Shown: positions 27,184-35,828 of the stretch, one piece after another
Layout: each line of letters starts with the position of its first letter
Position numbering within the stretch: position 1 is the stretch's first letter
NCBI RefSeq assembly: GCF_002917885.1
Contig: NZ_PQNY01000005.1
Location: 62,001 to 126,000 of the forward strand
DNA from: Flavobacterium croceum DSM 17960
Lineage (GTDB): Bacteria; Bacteroidota; Bacteroidia; Flavobacteriales; Flavobacteriaceae
Length of the DNA: 64,000 nucleotides
Reading direction: 5' to 3'
Translations under genes and position numbers: made by a program
The notes under the pieces: generated by a model
The model's database searches: none
Seen by the model: the letters and a program-made list of their open reading frames with translations, nothing else
What the model was told of the DNA's origin: nothing

Positions 27184-28527
27184 ATGAAAAAACAATTTTT
27201 ATTTCTTTTAGTATTCCAATTAGTAGCATCGGCCCAAACCACAATGAAGGTTGTAGGTCATAACTTAACAACTCCTGCAGGTCAAACGGTTGTGTTGCGA
27301 GGTGTTAATTATCCAATTATTAACGAAGGGAGTATCTCGTTAAGCAATCCAGCACAATACCAAGCCTATATCGATCAAGTAGCACTTACGGGAGCTAACG
27401 CTATTAGAATTCCGTGGTACACCAACGGTCAAAGTTGGAGAGATCAGCCTGCAAGCGGAGGAACACCAGGAACCGTAAATGGGTATGTAGCTAATGGTCA
27501 TCTAAATAATATGGTGGCTTATTGCATTTCTAAAAATATGATTCCTATTTTAAGCATTCACGATGACACTTATATTACTTGCCATACAGACTGGAATCAT
27601 TTTAACACCGCAGTTATGAATTTTTGGACAAGTCCAGCAGTTCTAAATTTAATTGAAAATAATAAAGCTAGAATAATAATAAATCTAGCAAACGAATTCG
27701 ACTATGTGCGATGGACAGGAAACCAAACCACCGCTTTAAATAATTTTAAAACCAATTATAATGCCGCCATCAACACTTTGCGAAATGCAGGAGTTACTGT
27801 TCCAATAATGATTGATGCACCCGATTGCGGACAATCATCAACCGAACTATTATCCATAGCCGAAAGTATGAATACCAGCGACCCACAACATAATCTTATT
27901 TTTTCATCTCACGCTTATTGGGGTGGTTATGCTTCTACTCTTGCTCAAGTGCAATCAAAACTAAACGAAGCTCAAAATACCAATGTGTGTTTCGTTTTAG
28001 GAGAAATTGCAAACAATCAAGATGATGCCAGTTGTGGCGATTTGGGTTTATATACGCTTTATCCTCAAATTCTAACCGAAGCTTGCAGTAGAAATATTGG
28101 TTGGTTAGCTTGGACATTCAATTTTGATTGTACTCAGTATAGCGCCAGTTTTAATAGCAGCACCTATCGAGTAATCAGTACCACTAGTAATGCAAGCAAT
28201 CTAACCACTTTTGGCAACAATATTGTAAACAATGCAAACTGGGGATTAAAGGCTCTTAATGGTTGCGGTGCAAATACTGCCGTGTTGGCAACCAACGCTT
28301 TTGAACAACCAAAACTGCATCTAGTTCTCTACCCTAATCCTACTTCAAATAGCATTACTGTGGTGTCTCCCGAAATTATCAACTTTCAACTGCTTGATAT
28401 TAATGGCAGAATAATGCAGTCAGGCAACCTTCTTAAAGGAGAAAATAGTATGGATATTTCTTCATTTACTAACGGAGTCTATTTCATTAGCACAAAAATA
28501 GGTGTTGAAAAACTGATAAAATATTAA
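27184..28527 (+). CDS. Secreted glycoside hydrolase family 5 enzyme with T9SS tail
   Basis: A 447-residue exported glycosidase. The ATG at 27184 gives a proper signal peptide (MKKQFLFLLVFQLVASAQ); an upstream in-frame ATG at 27016 lies before the terminator of the previous gene and is rejected. The GH5 barrel shows VVLRGVNYP, the acid/base Glu in INLANEFD and the nucleophile Glu in CFVLGEIAN. A T9SS type A tail (LYPNPTSNSITVV) follows, so it is surface-bound or released. GH5 members cut beta-mannan or cellulose; the sequence reads most like the mannanase/endoglucanase group, but the substrate is not settled. Confidence 0.87.
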   Translation: MKKQFLFLLVFQLVASAQTTMKVVGHNLTTPAGQTVVLRGVNYPIINEGSISLSNPAQYQAYIDQVALTGANAIRIPWYTNGQSWRDQPASGGTPGTVNGYVANGHLNNMVAYCISKNMIPILSIHDDTYITCHTDWNHFNTAVMNFWTSPAVLNLIENNKARIIINLANEFDYVRWTGNQTTALNNFKTNYNAAINTLRNAGVTVPIMIDAPDCGQSSTELLSIAESMNTSDPQHNLIFSSHAYWGGYASTLAQVQSKLNEAQNTNVCFVLGEIANNQDDASCGDLGLYTLYPQILTEACSRNIGWLAWTFNFDCTQYSASFNSSTYRVISTTSNASNLTTFGNNIVNNANWGLKALNGCGANTAVLATNAFEQPKLHLVLYPNPTSNSITVVSPEIINFQLLDINGRIMQSGNLLKGENSMDISSFTNGVYFISTKIGVEKLIKY

Positions 28528-28538
28528 TTGCTGAATAT

Positions 28539-28985
28539 ATGAAAACCAATAATCCCAAAATAATAGGAATTGTAATGCTACTGGTAGGACTTGCCATAAC
28601 AGGTTTTTGGGGTTTTGGTTTATTCAAAATAGTAACCTATCCGTTTACAGGAACAATAACACAAGCCAAAGTAATTGGCTACAAAGTAAGCAGAAATGGC
28701 GCTCGAATGGTAAAAAATAATAGATCCTTATCTGGCAAAAGTCCTTTTTTTGAGTTTATTACCAATGACAATCAAACTATTAAAAGCTATAGTCAATCGC
28801 CTCAAATTTTTGTTTTATTCAATTATCAAATAGATGAAAAAATCGAGGTAGCTTATCCAAAAAACGAGCCCAAAAAAGCAGTAATTATCAGTTGGAAAGA
28901 AATACCAGGATTAGTACTAATGATTGCTATAGGAATACTGTCAGTTGTGGTTGGGAAAAGTTATATGTTTAAAAAACAAGACTAG
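28539..28985 (+). CDS. DUF3592-like membrane protein
   Basis: A 148-residue protein with membrane segments at about residues 9-35 and 118-140 enclosing a beta-rich extracytoplasmic domain (ITQAKVIGYKVSRNG, SPFFEFITNDNQTIKSYS, VAYPKNEPKKAVI). This two-helix layout around a small beta domain is the DUF3592 pattern. Function unknown. It lies 11 bases after the GH5 gene and may be co-transcribed with it. Confidence 0.65.
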   Translation: MKTNNPKIIGIVMLLVGLAITGFWGFGLFKIVTYPFTGTITQAKVIGYKVSRNGARMVKNNRSLSGKSPFFEFITNDNQTIKSYSQSPQIFVLFNYQIDEKIEVAYPKNEPKKAVIISWKEIPGLVLMIAIGILSVVVGKSYMFKKQD

Positions 28986-29289
28986 CTACTAGTTTCTATA
29001 ACAATTAATAAATACTTAACTAATTAATTCCTCGAAGCATTGCTTCGATTTTTTTTTGCCACAGATTAAAAAGATTTTTGAAAATCTGTGACCCGAGTGC
29101 CAGCGAATAGGTGAAGCAATATGTGGCTGTTATTTCGCTAATACCTCTATACTCTAACCCGAGGTAGTTTATTGCTTATTTCTCATTTCAAATAGCAATA
29201 GCCACACTTCAATTATTGGGACATTAAAAAATTAAAATTCTGCCACATCTTTACGTTCGATTTAAAAAAATAATAGTTTCTTCTTAAAT
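28986..29289. other. Gene-free spacer (304 bases)
   Basis: A terminator-like hairpin lies at its left end. The rest holds a short inverted repeat CACAGATT / AATCTGTG near 29060-29093 and a GC-richer stretch (CCCGAGTGCCAGCG) that looks like remnant sequence. No coding frame with a convincing start was seen. It separates the T9SS group from the secreted-protein run starting at 29290. Confidence 0.6.
29032..29057 (+). terminator. Terminator-like hairpin after the DUF3592 gene
   Basis: TCGAAGCA and TGCTTCGA form a perfect 8-bp inverted repeat with a 1-base gap (a few inner pairs must open to form the loop), followed by a run of nine or more T. Confidence 0.6.
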
Positions 29290-29724
29290 ATGAAAAAAAT
29301 AATAGTACTAATAAGTGTTCTTTTTGCCCTACAGCTACAAGCGCAAAACAAAACCATTCTGCCAGGAGGTTGCGTTTCTAACAAGAACTTACTAGTCTTT
29401 AACCCTAATAGCGATAAAATATTTTTGTATAAGGAAGCCAACTTTAAAGGAGAAGTAAAAATACTATCGATAGGAAACTATACACAAACCCGGCTTGGGG
29501 AAAGTTGGAACAATTGCATTAGCAGTATAAAAGTACCCAATGGCTATGTGATGGAAGTATATCTGGAAGATCATTTTTTGGGAACATCAATGGCGCTTTA
29601 TGGCACCAAAACACTCAACATATGGAGCAAAAAAAGTGAAGAACATCTGTGGGTAGGCGATTATAAAGAACTCGACCACTTTTGGGATGACAAAATAAGC
29701 AGTTTAAAAATTATAAAACAATAA
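29290..29724 (+). CDS. Secreted beta/gamma-crystallin-like protein 1
   Basis: A 144-residue exported protein with signal peptide ending ALQLQAQ. Two crystallin-type Greek-key motifs are visible: DKIFLYKEANFKGEVKIL with SWNNCISSIKVP, and MEVYLEDHFLGTSMAL with WDDKISSLKI. Microbial members of this fold often bind calcium through N/D-N/D-x-x-S/T-S sites; CISSIKV and KISSLKI fit the Ser-containing part. It resembles the product of 32608 in the same run. First gene of a secreted-protein block that extends to 38865. Confidence 0.75.
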   Translation: MKKIIVLISVLFALQLQAQNKTILPGGCVSNKNLLVFNPNSDKIFLYKEANFKGEVKILSIGNYTQTRLGESWNNCISSIKVPNGYVMEVYLEDHFLGTSMALYGTKTLNIWSKKSEEHLWVGDYKELDHFWDDKISSLKIIKQ

Positions 29725-29741
29725 AACAAAAACAAAATAAA

Positions 29742-30086
29742 ATGAAAAAAGTATTCATAATTAGTACACTATTAATTGCAGGATTTGCAACTACCTACGC
29801 ACAATCAGGGGAAAAAAATGTAACTAGTACAAAACCTTTACTTGTAGATAAAAATGTAAAACAGTTGAAAACCAACTCTTCTAAGGCAGAACAAGTGGGT
29901 GGCTACGAAGATGAAGAACATCCAGTAGAAGAGCAAGCAAGACCTAATGAAATAACAAATACAGAAAAACAGAAAAGTATTCAAAAATTAAAATCAACTA
30001 AGAATAATGCAGGTAGCACTAAAGCACTTAATCCGCAACCATTTCCTCCTGTAGATGCTAAAGCGAAAAATATAAAAACACAATAA
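29742..30086 (+). CDS. Small secreted hypothetical protein
   Basis: A 114-residue protein with a clear signal peptide (ending TTYAQS). The mature part is polar, Lys/Asn/Glu-rich and low in hydrophobic residues, so probably disordered. No family is recognised. It sits 17 bases after the first crystallin-like gene. Confidence 0.6.
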   Translation: MKKVFIISTLLIAGFATTYAQSGEKNVTSTKPLLVDKNVKQLKTNSSKAEQVGGYEDEEHPVEEQARPNEITNTEKQKSIQKLKSTKNNAGSTKALNPQPFPPVDAKAKNIKTQ

Positions 30087-30194
30087 TAAAACAAGTTAAG
30101 CTGGTAGGCTTGAAGGTGCTCTTGGTGAAAATTCCGCTACAATTGTTTTTTGGAATTTTTATATAGGTAAACAATAATTTAAATAATAAAAAAA

Positions 30195-30782
30195 ATGAAA
30201 AAAACAATCACATTATTCGCAATTATTTTCTCGCTTTTATCTTGTAGTAAAAGCGATGATACGCCAGCAACAGTAACGTATCAAGAAGAAAACCCACTAT
30301 CTGGTTTTCTCACATCAACGGGGTTTAGTCAAAATGCTACAACACTCGTAAATACAGGTGCAGAAGCATTTGGATATAGTTTTATACCGAAGGTTAAAGG
30401 CAAAATAAAAGCTATTCTTGTAAAACTTCCTTCAGCGGATAATAATGTTGTAGTAAAAATTTGGGATAAGGCTACTGGAACTGCCATTTATTCAACAACT
30501 ATAAATGTAGCTACAGCTGGTACTGAAATTAGCACAACCATACCTGATTTAGAACTTACAAAAAATCAAGAGTATGTCATTTCGATTGGCGCAAATTACC
30601 TTTACGAACATACAAGAGCGGATCAAAATGAAGTTTCTTATCCAGTAACTTCAGGGAATATTACTATTACAGGGTTTAATAAAACGGGATATGCTTATTC
30701 ATTAGATGTACTACCAGAAACAAATGGCGGTGGTTATGAATTTATGGGGGATATAAATTTCAAATTTCAACAAACAGAGTAA
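30195..30782 (+). CDS. Lipoprotein, DUF4082-like beta-sandwich, paralogue 1
   Basis: A 195-residue lipoprotein (lipobox SLLSC). The mature domain (GYSFIPKVKGKIKAILVKLPSADNNVVVKIWD to the end) has the order seen in DUF4082-type beta-sandwiches: an outer strand, a G-x-I-x-A-I-x-V strand and a V-x-I-W-D strand. The next gene is a clear paralogue with a nearly identical leader in DNA. Ligand unknown; likely surface-exposed. The DUF4082 label is tentative. Confidence 0.6.
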   Translation: MKKTITLFAIIFSLLSCSKSDDTPATVTYQEENPLSGFLTSTGFSQNATTLVNTGAEAFGYSFIPKVKGKIKAILVKLPSADNNVVVKIWDKATGTAIYSTTINVATAGTEISTTIPDLELTKNQEYVISIGANYLYEHTRADQNEVSYPVTSGNITITGFNKTGYAYSLDVLPETNGGGYEFMGDINFKFQQTE

Positions 30783-30811
30783 TAGTAATAAATTAACTTA
30801 AAATAATAACA

Positions 30812-31393
30812 ATGAAAAAAACAATCACATTATTCGTAATTATTTTCTCCCTTTTCTCTTGTAGCAAAGATGATGAGGCAACACCTGTAACGTATCAGGA
30901 AGAAAATTTTCTTTCTTCTTTTCTCACTCAGTCTAAATACAACGAAAATACTACAGAATTTACAGGAGCAGATAGAGAATCGGGCATAGAGTTTACACCA
31001 TTAGTCAATGGAAATATGAAAGCACTCAAAATTCGTATGCCACAAGTTATTTCAAATGTACCAACTCGCTTAACCCTTTGGGATGCCATTACACAAGTGC
31101 CTTTAAAAACATTTTATATACAAGCACAAACGGCTGGTGTAGAAACTGTTTTAGATGTAAATCCAGTTGTTAAACTTGAAAAAAATAAAAAATATTGCTT
31201 TTCAATACAACACAGAAGCCTTTATTCTCGTAATGCAAATAATAATGTTCAAGCTGTATTTCCAATTAGTTGCAACAACATCAAAATTGATAGACTTACT
31301 TATAAACTAACTGCAGATCAAGCTTATCCAAATAGTGCTATGTTAGATAGATATTGGGGCGATTTTAGTTTCGTATTTCAACAAACGGAGTAA
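30812..31393 (+). CDS. Lipoprotein, DUF4082-like beta-sandwich, paralogue 2
   Basis: A 193-residue lipoprotein (lipobox SLFSC) paralogous to the preceding gene. The two share the leader MKKTITLF and the segment VTYQEEN right after the lipid anchor, and both end FQQTE. The central parts are much more diverged (GNMKALKIRMPQ versus GKIKAILVKLPS). Gene duplication followed by divergence of the body is the simplest reading. Confidence 0.6.
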   Translation: MKKTITLFVIIFSLFSCSKDDEATPVTYQEENFLSSFLTQSKYNENTTEFTGADRESGIEFTPLVNGNMKALKIRMPQVISNVPTRLTLWDAITQVPLKTFYIQAQTAGVETVLDVNPVVKLEKNKKYCFSIQHRSLYSRNANNNVQAVFPISCNNIKIDRLTYKLTADQAYPNSAMLDRYWGDFSFVFQQTE

Positions 31394-31413
31394 TCTATCA
31401 AATTTTAATTACA

Positions 31414-32112
31414 ATGAAAAAAATAATTTTTCTAATTCTTTGTGCTGTGAGTTTTCAAGGGGTTACTGCACAAAATAGAATAACAAGAAGCATTGAAAAA
31501 CCCAAAGTGAATTTAAAAGAAACCTATATTGGCAAAAACAACACTGCTAGTCTTTTAACAAAGGATACGCTTTTGGTAAATATTCATTTTCCTAAAAATC
31601 TATTTAGTATTCAACAAGTCGAAGAAATTCTAAACAGAGACAATCATTTGCTGGAAGTTAGCTCGCAAAGTATCGTTCCCAAAACGGGTTGCACTGAAAA
31701 TCTAATTACGAACACAAGATATCTATCTCCTTGTTGGGTTAAAAACGTTACCAGCAATGCCATTTCATTGGTGGCTACAAATTACAGTTTAGTAAATAGT
31801 ACCAATACCAATTATTACACCATACAAGCTACAATAAGTTATAACGGATTGGCTCCCAAAACAGCTTTGGTATCTGCATTTTTAAACAAACAGTATTTAG
31901 AAAATTTGCAAGCAGGTAATTGGTATGTAAATGACAAAACAATGTGTTCCTTTTCAATCAGTGAAAGTCGCTGGGAAGAGTTTGTTTTTCAAGCTGGAGG
32001 AGTTGGCGTTCGAGGTTTTTCAGTTCGAGGTTATGCTGGTAGTAATAGTATCTGTTCAGCAGTTCCTACTAATTTTCCAGTAGAACTTTGGGTATCAAAA
32101 AACACAAATTAA
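31414..32112 (+). CDS. Secreted hypothetical protein
   Basis: A 232-residue protein with signal peptide ending GVTAQN. The mature part has several Cys (GCTENLITNT, LSPCWVKNV, MCSFSISES, SICSAVPTN) that could form disulfides, and a VRGFSVRGYAGSNS stretch. No family recognised. It lies between the paralogous lipoproteins and further secreted genes with 20-24-base spacers, so it probably belongs to the same transcript. Confidence 0.55.
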   Translation: MKKIIFLILCAVSFQGVTAQNRITRSIEKPKVNLKETYIGKNNTASLLTKDTLLVNIHFPKNLFSIQQVEEILNRDNHLLEVSSQSIVPKTGCTENLITNTRYLSPCWVKNVTSNAISLVATNYSLVNSTNTNYYTIQATISYNGLAPKTALVSAFLNKQYLENLQAGNWYVNDKTMCSFSISESRWEEFVFQAGGVGVRGFSVRGYAGSNSICSAVPTNFPVELWVSKNTN

Positions 32113-32135
32113 TAACATAACTAATATCAAAAAAA

Positions 32136-32603
32136 ATGAAAAAAATAATAATTTTAATAGCATTGGTATTTGCCGTTTATGCAAATGCACAAACAGGAGA
32201 TCCAAAAGTGGACAAAATGCTGAAAGAACTACAAAAAGCGCCTGGCAAAATTACCTTCACAATGAATGGAAAAACGTCAAACGAAGTAGCATCTATCATA
32301 GAAGACCCTAAAAAAGGCTTGCTTATTTCGTCGCATCTAACATTAGATACAACACCCGATGTTACCATAAGTTTAATCGCTCCTACCAAAAAAACGGGAA
32401 CTTATTCTATAAATGATAATAAGAAAGCAGGCGTTTTGCAGATAAAGGATAAAGCCTATCAAATTAGGGGTTCTTTAACTTTAAAAGTTTCTGGTAAAAA
32501 AATCACAGGAACTTTTGAAGGAGAACTGTATGAGATTAATAAAAATAAAACAAAACCATCCGGAAAATCATCTGGAAAAATAACAGGTAGTTTTAATAAT
32601 TAA
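32136..32603 (+). CDS. Small secreted hypothetical protein
   Basis: A 155-residue protein with signal peptide ending VYANAQ. The mature part is Lys/Thr/Gly-rich and beta-patterned (KITFTMNGKTSNEVASI, GSLTLKVSGKKITGTFEGELY). The ending KITGSFNN recalls DUF6252-like folds but is too weak to assign. Five bases separate it from the second crystallin-like gene. Confidence 0.55.
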   Translation: MKKIIILIALVFAVYANAQTGDPKVDKMLKELQKAPGKITFTMNGKTSNEVASIIEDPKKGLLISSHLTLDTTPDVTISLIAPTKKTGTYSINDNKKAGVLQIKDKAYQIRGSLTLKVSGKKITGTFEGELYEINKNKTKPSGKSSGKITGSFNN

Positions 32604-32607
32604 AGAA

Positions 32608-33096
32608 ATGAAAAAGCTAACTTTTATAGTATTTGTTCTTTTGGTAAATTACACTTATGCACAAAAAAGTAGAACTGTTTCAAACCAACTTTTAAAAGAT
32701 AAATCAATTCCAACGGTAAAGGTGTCAGACAATATTATAAATAGTGTGGCACTATTTAACCCAAAAGGAGATGAAATTTGGCTTTTTGAACACGAAAATT
32801 TTAAAGGAAAACGATTAGTGCTAAAAACAGGTACTTATACCTTACAACAAATGGGGAGCGATTGGAATGATAGAATTAGTAGCATACTGATTCCCGAAGG
32901 ATATGAAGTTCAAATTTTTGAGAACGATAATTTTTCAGGATACAATGCTACTTTAGATGGCTATTGGCAAGAAGGAACAAATATGCAAAGATGGAGCAAC
33001 GAAGATTACAGCCAATTAAAAACCATAGAAGGTGACCCTTACCACATTAACTATAATGACAAAATAAGTAGTATTCAAATTTATAATCAACGATAG
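32608..33096 (+). CDS. Secreted beta/gamma-crystallin-like protein 2
   Basis: A 162-residue exported protein related to the product of 29290. It has two Greek-key motifs: DEIWLFEHENFKGKRLVL with DWNDRISSILIP, and YEVQIFENDNFSGYNATL with YNDKISSIQIY. The DRISS and DKISS segments match the microbial calcium-site pattern (D-x-I-S-S). The mature N-terminus carries a short spacer of about 30 residues. It starts 4 bases after the previous stop. Confidence 0.75.
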   Translation: MKKLTFIVFVLLVNYTYAQKSRTVSNQLLKDKSIPTVKVSDNIINSVALFNPKGDEIWLFEHENFKGKRLVLKTGTYTLQQMGSDWNDRISSILIPEGYEVQIFENDNFSGYNATLDGYWQEGTNMQRWSNEDYSQLKTIEGDPYHINYNDKISSIQIYNQR

Positions 33097-33097
33097 A

Positions 33098-33958
33098 ATG
33101 AAAAATATAACTTCTTTTTTACTAGTAGTTTACCTAACATCAACCGGTATGATGGGTCAAGGCAAAGCAAAATCTAACATAGATTGCAACACTATTTTTA
33201 TTTGTATTAAAGAAGAAGATTATACCGCTTTATTTTCTAATTCATTTGTGAAAGATACTTTGTTTGTATCTAAAGAAAACACCACTAAAACATCAACCGA
33301 CGAGTATACTGGAAAATATTTTATAGGCGAATTTGCCACTATTGAATTTTTACTACCTTCAAGAAACAATAAATTTGGAGACCATTTGAATGATATTGGA
33401 ATCGAATTCAAATCGAGAAAAATAGGCGTTTTGGATAGCATAAAAGATATAAATTCAAAAGTAGAAATTGAAAAAGTATATATAGAATCTGATACTGAAA
33501 AACACTTGTGGTATGATGCACTGAAATTAAAAGAAAATAAAACCAATTTGGAATTTTCTATTCTTGAATACAGTGCAGAAGAACTTAAAATGCTTGGTTT
33601 TACAGATGATGAAATTAAGAAAAGTATTTCTCCAACCGATTTCAACAAAATTGTTTACGGCAATCATAAATATCCTCGGAAATTCAAATCCATCAAATCA
33701 ATTGAGTTGGAAGTAAATGAACCCGGATTGAATTATCTAAAGCAAGTAGCATCTACTTCTGATTTCAGAATTAATAAAAAATTCATACAATGCAATGATT
33801 TCAGAATTTATTATAAACTGAAGAAAAAATTAGCCCAAACAGTTTTAAAACACATTGAAATTGACCTAACCGAAAATTTACCCCAAAAAAGCATCAATAT
33901 ATCATCCAGTATAAAATTGCTGGTTTCGAACAAAACAGCACAAATAGAATTTTTATAA
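33098..33958 (+). CDS. Secreted VOC/DUF5829-like protein
   Basis: A 286-residue exported protein. The signal region ends STGMMGQGKAKSN. The segment YTGKYFIGEFATIEFLLPS with LNDIGIEFKSRKIGVLDSI resembles vicinal-oxygen-chelate folds annotated DUF5829 in Bacteroidota. Its leader and the first mature residues (GQGKAKSN) are shared with the next gene although the bodies are unrelated. Assignment to DUF5829 is tentative; no catalytic residues are claimed. Confidence 0.5.
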   Translation: MKNITSFLLVVYLTSTGMMGQGKAKSNIDCNTIFICIKEEDYTALFSNSFVKDTLFVSKENTTKTSTDEYTGKYFIGEFATIEFLLPSRNNKFGDHLNDIGIEFKSRKIGVLDSIKDINSKVEIEKVYIESDTEKHLWYDALKLKENKTNLEFSILEYSAEELKMLGFTDDEIKKSISPTDFNKIVYGNHKYPRKFKSIKSIELEVNEPGLNYLKQVASTSDFRINKKFIQCNDFRIYYKLKKKLAQTVLKHIEIDLTENLPQKSINISSSIKLLVSNKTAQIEFL

Positions 33959-33973
33959 TTTAAAGCAAAAGAA

Positions 33974-35140
33974 ATGAAAAAAGCAACCTCTTTATTACTG
34001 TTAATAAGCCTAATATCAACTGGTTTGATGGCACAAGGCAAAGCAAAATCTAACCTAGATGATGTTAAAATAAAAATTATTGAAAAAGCCAAAAAATTAA
34101 ATCTAAAACCCGTAACATCTAGTTACGAGCTAAACTATCAACCACTTTCTGCTTCCGACCAAGGCAAGTTTGTTTATTATGTTGATTTTTCTGATATGAC
34201 TTCGGCAATCTATTGCAAATCAAACACCTCTGAAGCATTTGCGGTTTGGGGGGATATTTTCAAAAAATATACATCACTACTCAATGGAGATATTATTAAA
34301 GGAAAAAACGGAAGAGGAGAAAGTGTCAATCAAAAATATTTTTTGGGAGCACCAACATCAGATGAGTTTAGAACACCTCAAAAAAACGGAGCTGGACAAC
34401 ATTTTGAAGGAGGAAGTATTTATTGGAGTCCCGCAACTGGAGCCCACGAAGTACACGGTGCTATTAAAGACAAATGGGCAGCTTTGGGTTGGGAAAACTC
34501 CTTTTTAGGATTTCCAACAACCGACGAAACAACCACACCCGATGGATATGGTCGTTTTAATTTTTTTGAAGGAGGTGCCATCTACTACCACCCAAATTTA
34601 GGAACTTATGCTGTTCCAAAATTGATTGCCGAAGTATGGAAAAAAGAAGGTTGGGAAACAGGAAAATTAGGTTATCCAGTAAGTGATGAAATCATCAAAA
34701 ACAACAATTCGGTGCAATATTTCGAGTTTGGTGCTGCAATTTCTACCAAAGCAAGTCCATATAAAGTGATTTTTAACACAATGCGAGAAAAAAATGGGCT
34801 TTACACCAAATGGAGAGCAACAGGTGGCATTGATTCGTATTTAGGTGATTTGGTTACGGCTAATAAAAATTATCCAAAAAAGTTTAGATACCATTTTGCA
34901 GAATTTCAAAACGGTTTTATTTATGAAAATCCAAATCTTGTAGTCGATAACCATATTACTGCTTTTGTAATCAAAAAAGGACCTTTCTTTGATTATTATG
35001 CTTCTAAAAATTGGGAAGCAGGTTATTTAGGATTCCCAATTTCAGACGAAATCCCTTCACGAGATAATATCTCTATTCAAAAATTTGAAGGTGGGACTAT
35101 ACTCTACAGTCCAAATACAGGAGCGTATGAAAAAAAATAA
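33974..35140 (+). CDS. Secreted LGFP-repeat protein
   Basis: A 388-residue exported protein with signal region ending STGLMAQGKAKSN. From about residue 110 to the end it consists of LGFP repeats: YFLGAPTSDE, NSFLGFPTTDE, GKLGYPVSDE, GYLGFPISDE, each followed by a FEGGxIYY/W-type strand (HFEGGSIYWSP, FFEGGAIYYHP, KFEGGTILYSP). LGFP repeats bind cell-wall or glycan targets in actinobacteria. The next large gene (35829) carries a single LGFP unit before a pore-former domain, so this protein may act with it. Confidence 0.85.
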   Translation: MKKATSLLLLISLISTGLMAQGKAKSNLDDVKIKIIEKAKKLNLKPVTSSYELNYQPLSASDQGKFVYYVDFSDMTSAIYCKSNTSEAFAVWGDIFKKYTSLLNGDIIKGKNGRGESVNQKYFLGAPTSDEFRTPQKNGAGQHFEGGSIYWSPATGAHEVHGAIKDKWAALGWENSFLGFPTTDETTTPDGYGRFNFFEGGAIYYHPNLGTYAVPKLIAEVWKKEGWETGKLGYPVSDEIIKNNNSVQYFEFGAAISTKASPYKVIFNTMREKNGLYTKWRATGGIDSYLGDLVTANKNYPKKFRYHFAEFQNGFIYENPNLVVDNHITAFVIKKGPFFDYYASKNWEAGYLGFPISDEIPSRDNISIQKFEGGTILYSPNTGAYEKK

Positions 35141-35146
35141 TAAGCT

Positions 35147-35800
35147 ATGATTTATAAAAAAATAGTATTAGCCTTGATTTTGATTTTCTTATTTCATTCT
35201 TGTGGTACACCTTATTATGCAGGTGTAAATGATATGGGAGGACAACCTGCAACATTATTATTAACGACAGGAGTTGAATTAAACGGGAAAGTTCAAATTA
35301 AAAGTTTTGATCAATACAGCAACATCAGCTATGTGAATTTTGCCGAAGGGACTAGTAATAATTACCATAATTATCCTCTAAATGAAATTGACTATTTATA
35401 TTTTAATGGAAGTAAATTTTATGTCAAACTACTACAAGGCAATGATATGTGGGGCGGGAATGCCCTGCGATTTGTAAAACAACTCACCCCAAATAATAGC
35501 GATTTGCAATTGTATGAAAATGAATTTTTAGTAAAAAGTACCGACGGTAAAGTGACCAAAGAAATGCAATTATTTGTTCAATTACCACAAAACAAATTGG
35601 AAATCTATAATGCCCAAAGCGATAAATTTATTCCAAAATTTGATGAAAAAGTAAGTAATTATCTTCAAAACTGTCCAGAATTATCCTCTAAAATAAAAAG
35701 TAAAGACAAAGACTTCTTTTATGCTTTTGTCAACCAAGGGGAAACTAAAAGAAAACAAGTTTGGATGAATATAGTCAACGAATTCAATCAATGTAGATAA
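35147..35800 (+). CDS. Lipoprotein of unknown function
   Basis: A 217-residue lipoprotein with lipobox FHSC near residue 18. The mature part begins GTPYYAGVNDMGGQPATLLLTTG and is beta-patterned, with a C-terminal helical Lys-rich tail. No family is recognised. It starts 6 bases after the LGFP gene and is followed, 28 bases on, by the pore-former gene. Confidence 0.55.
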   Translation: MIYKKIVLALILIFLFHSCGTPYYAGVNDMGGQPATLLLTTGVELNGKVQIKSFDQYSNISYVNFAEGTSNNYHNYPLNEIDYLYFNGSKFYVKLLQGNDMWGGNALRFVKQLTPNNSDLQLYENEFLVKSTDGKVTKEMQLFVQLPQNKLEIYNAQSDKFIPKFDEKVSNYLQNCPELSSKIKSKDKDFFYAFVNQGETKRKQVWMNIVNEFNQCR

Positions 35801-35828
35801 AAACAATTCACAATTAAATTCAAAAACA

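Noticed and set aside
34239..34508. 89-residue frame inside the LGFP gene
   Set aside because: Out-of-frame shadow of clear LGFP repeats.
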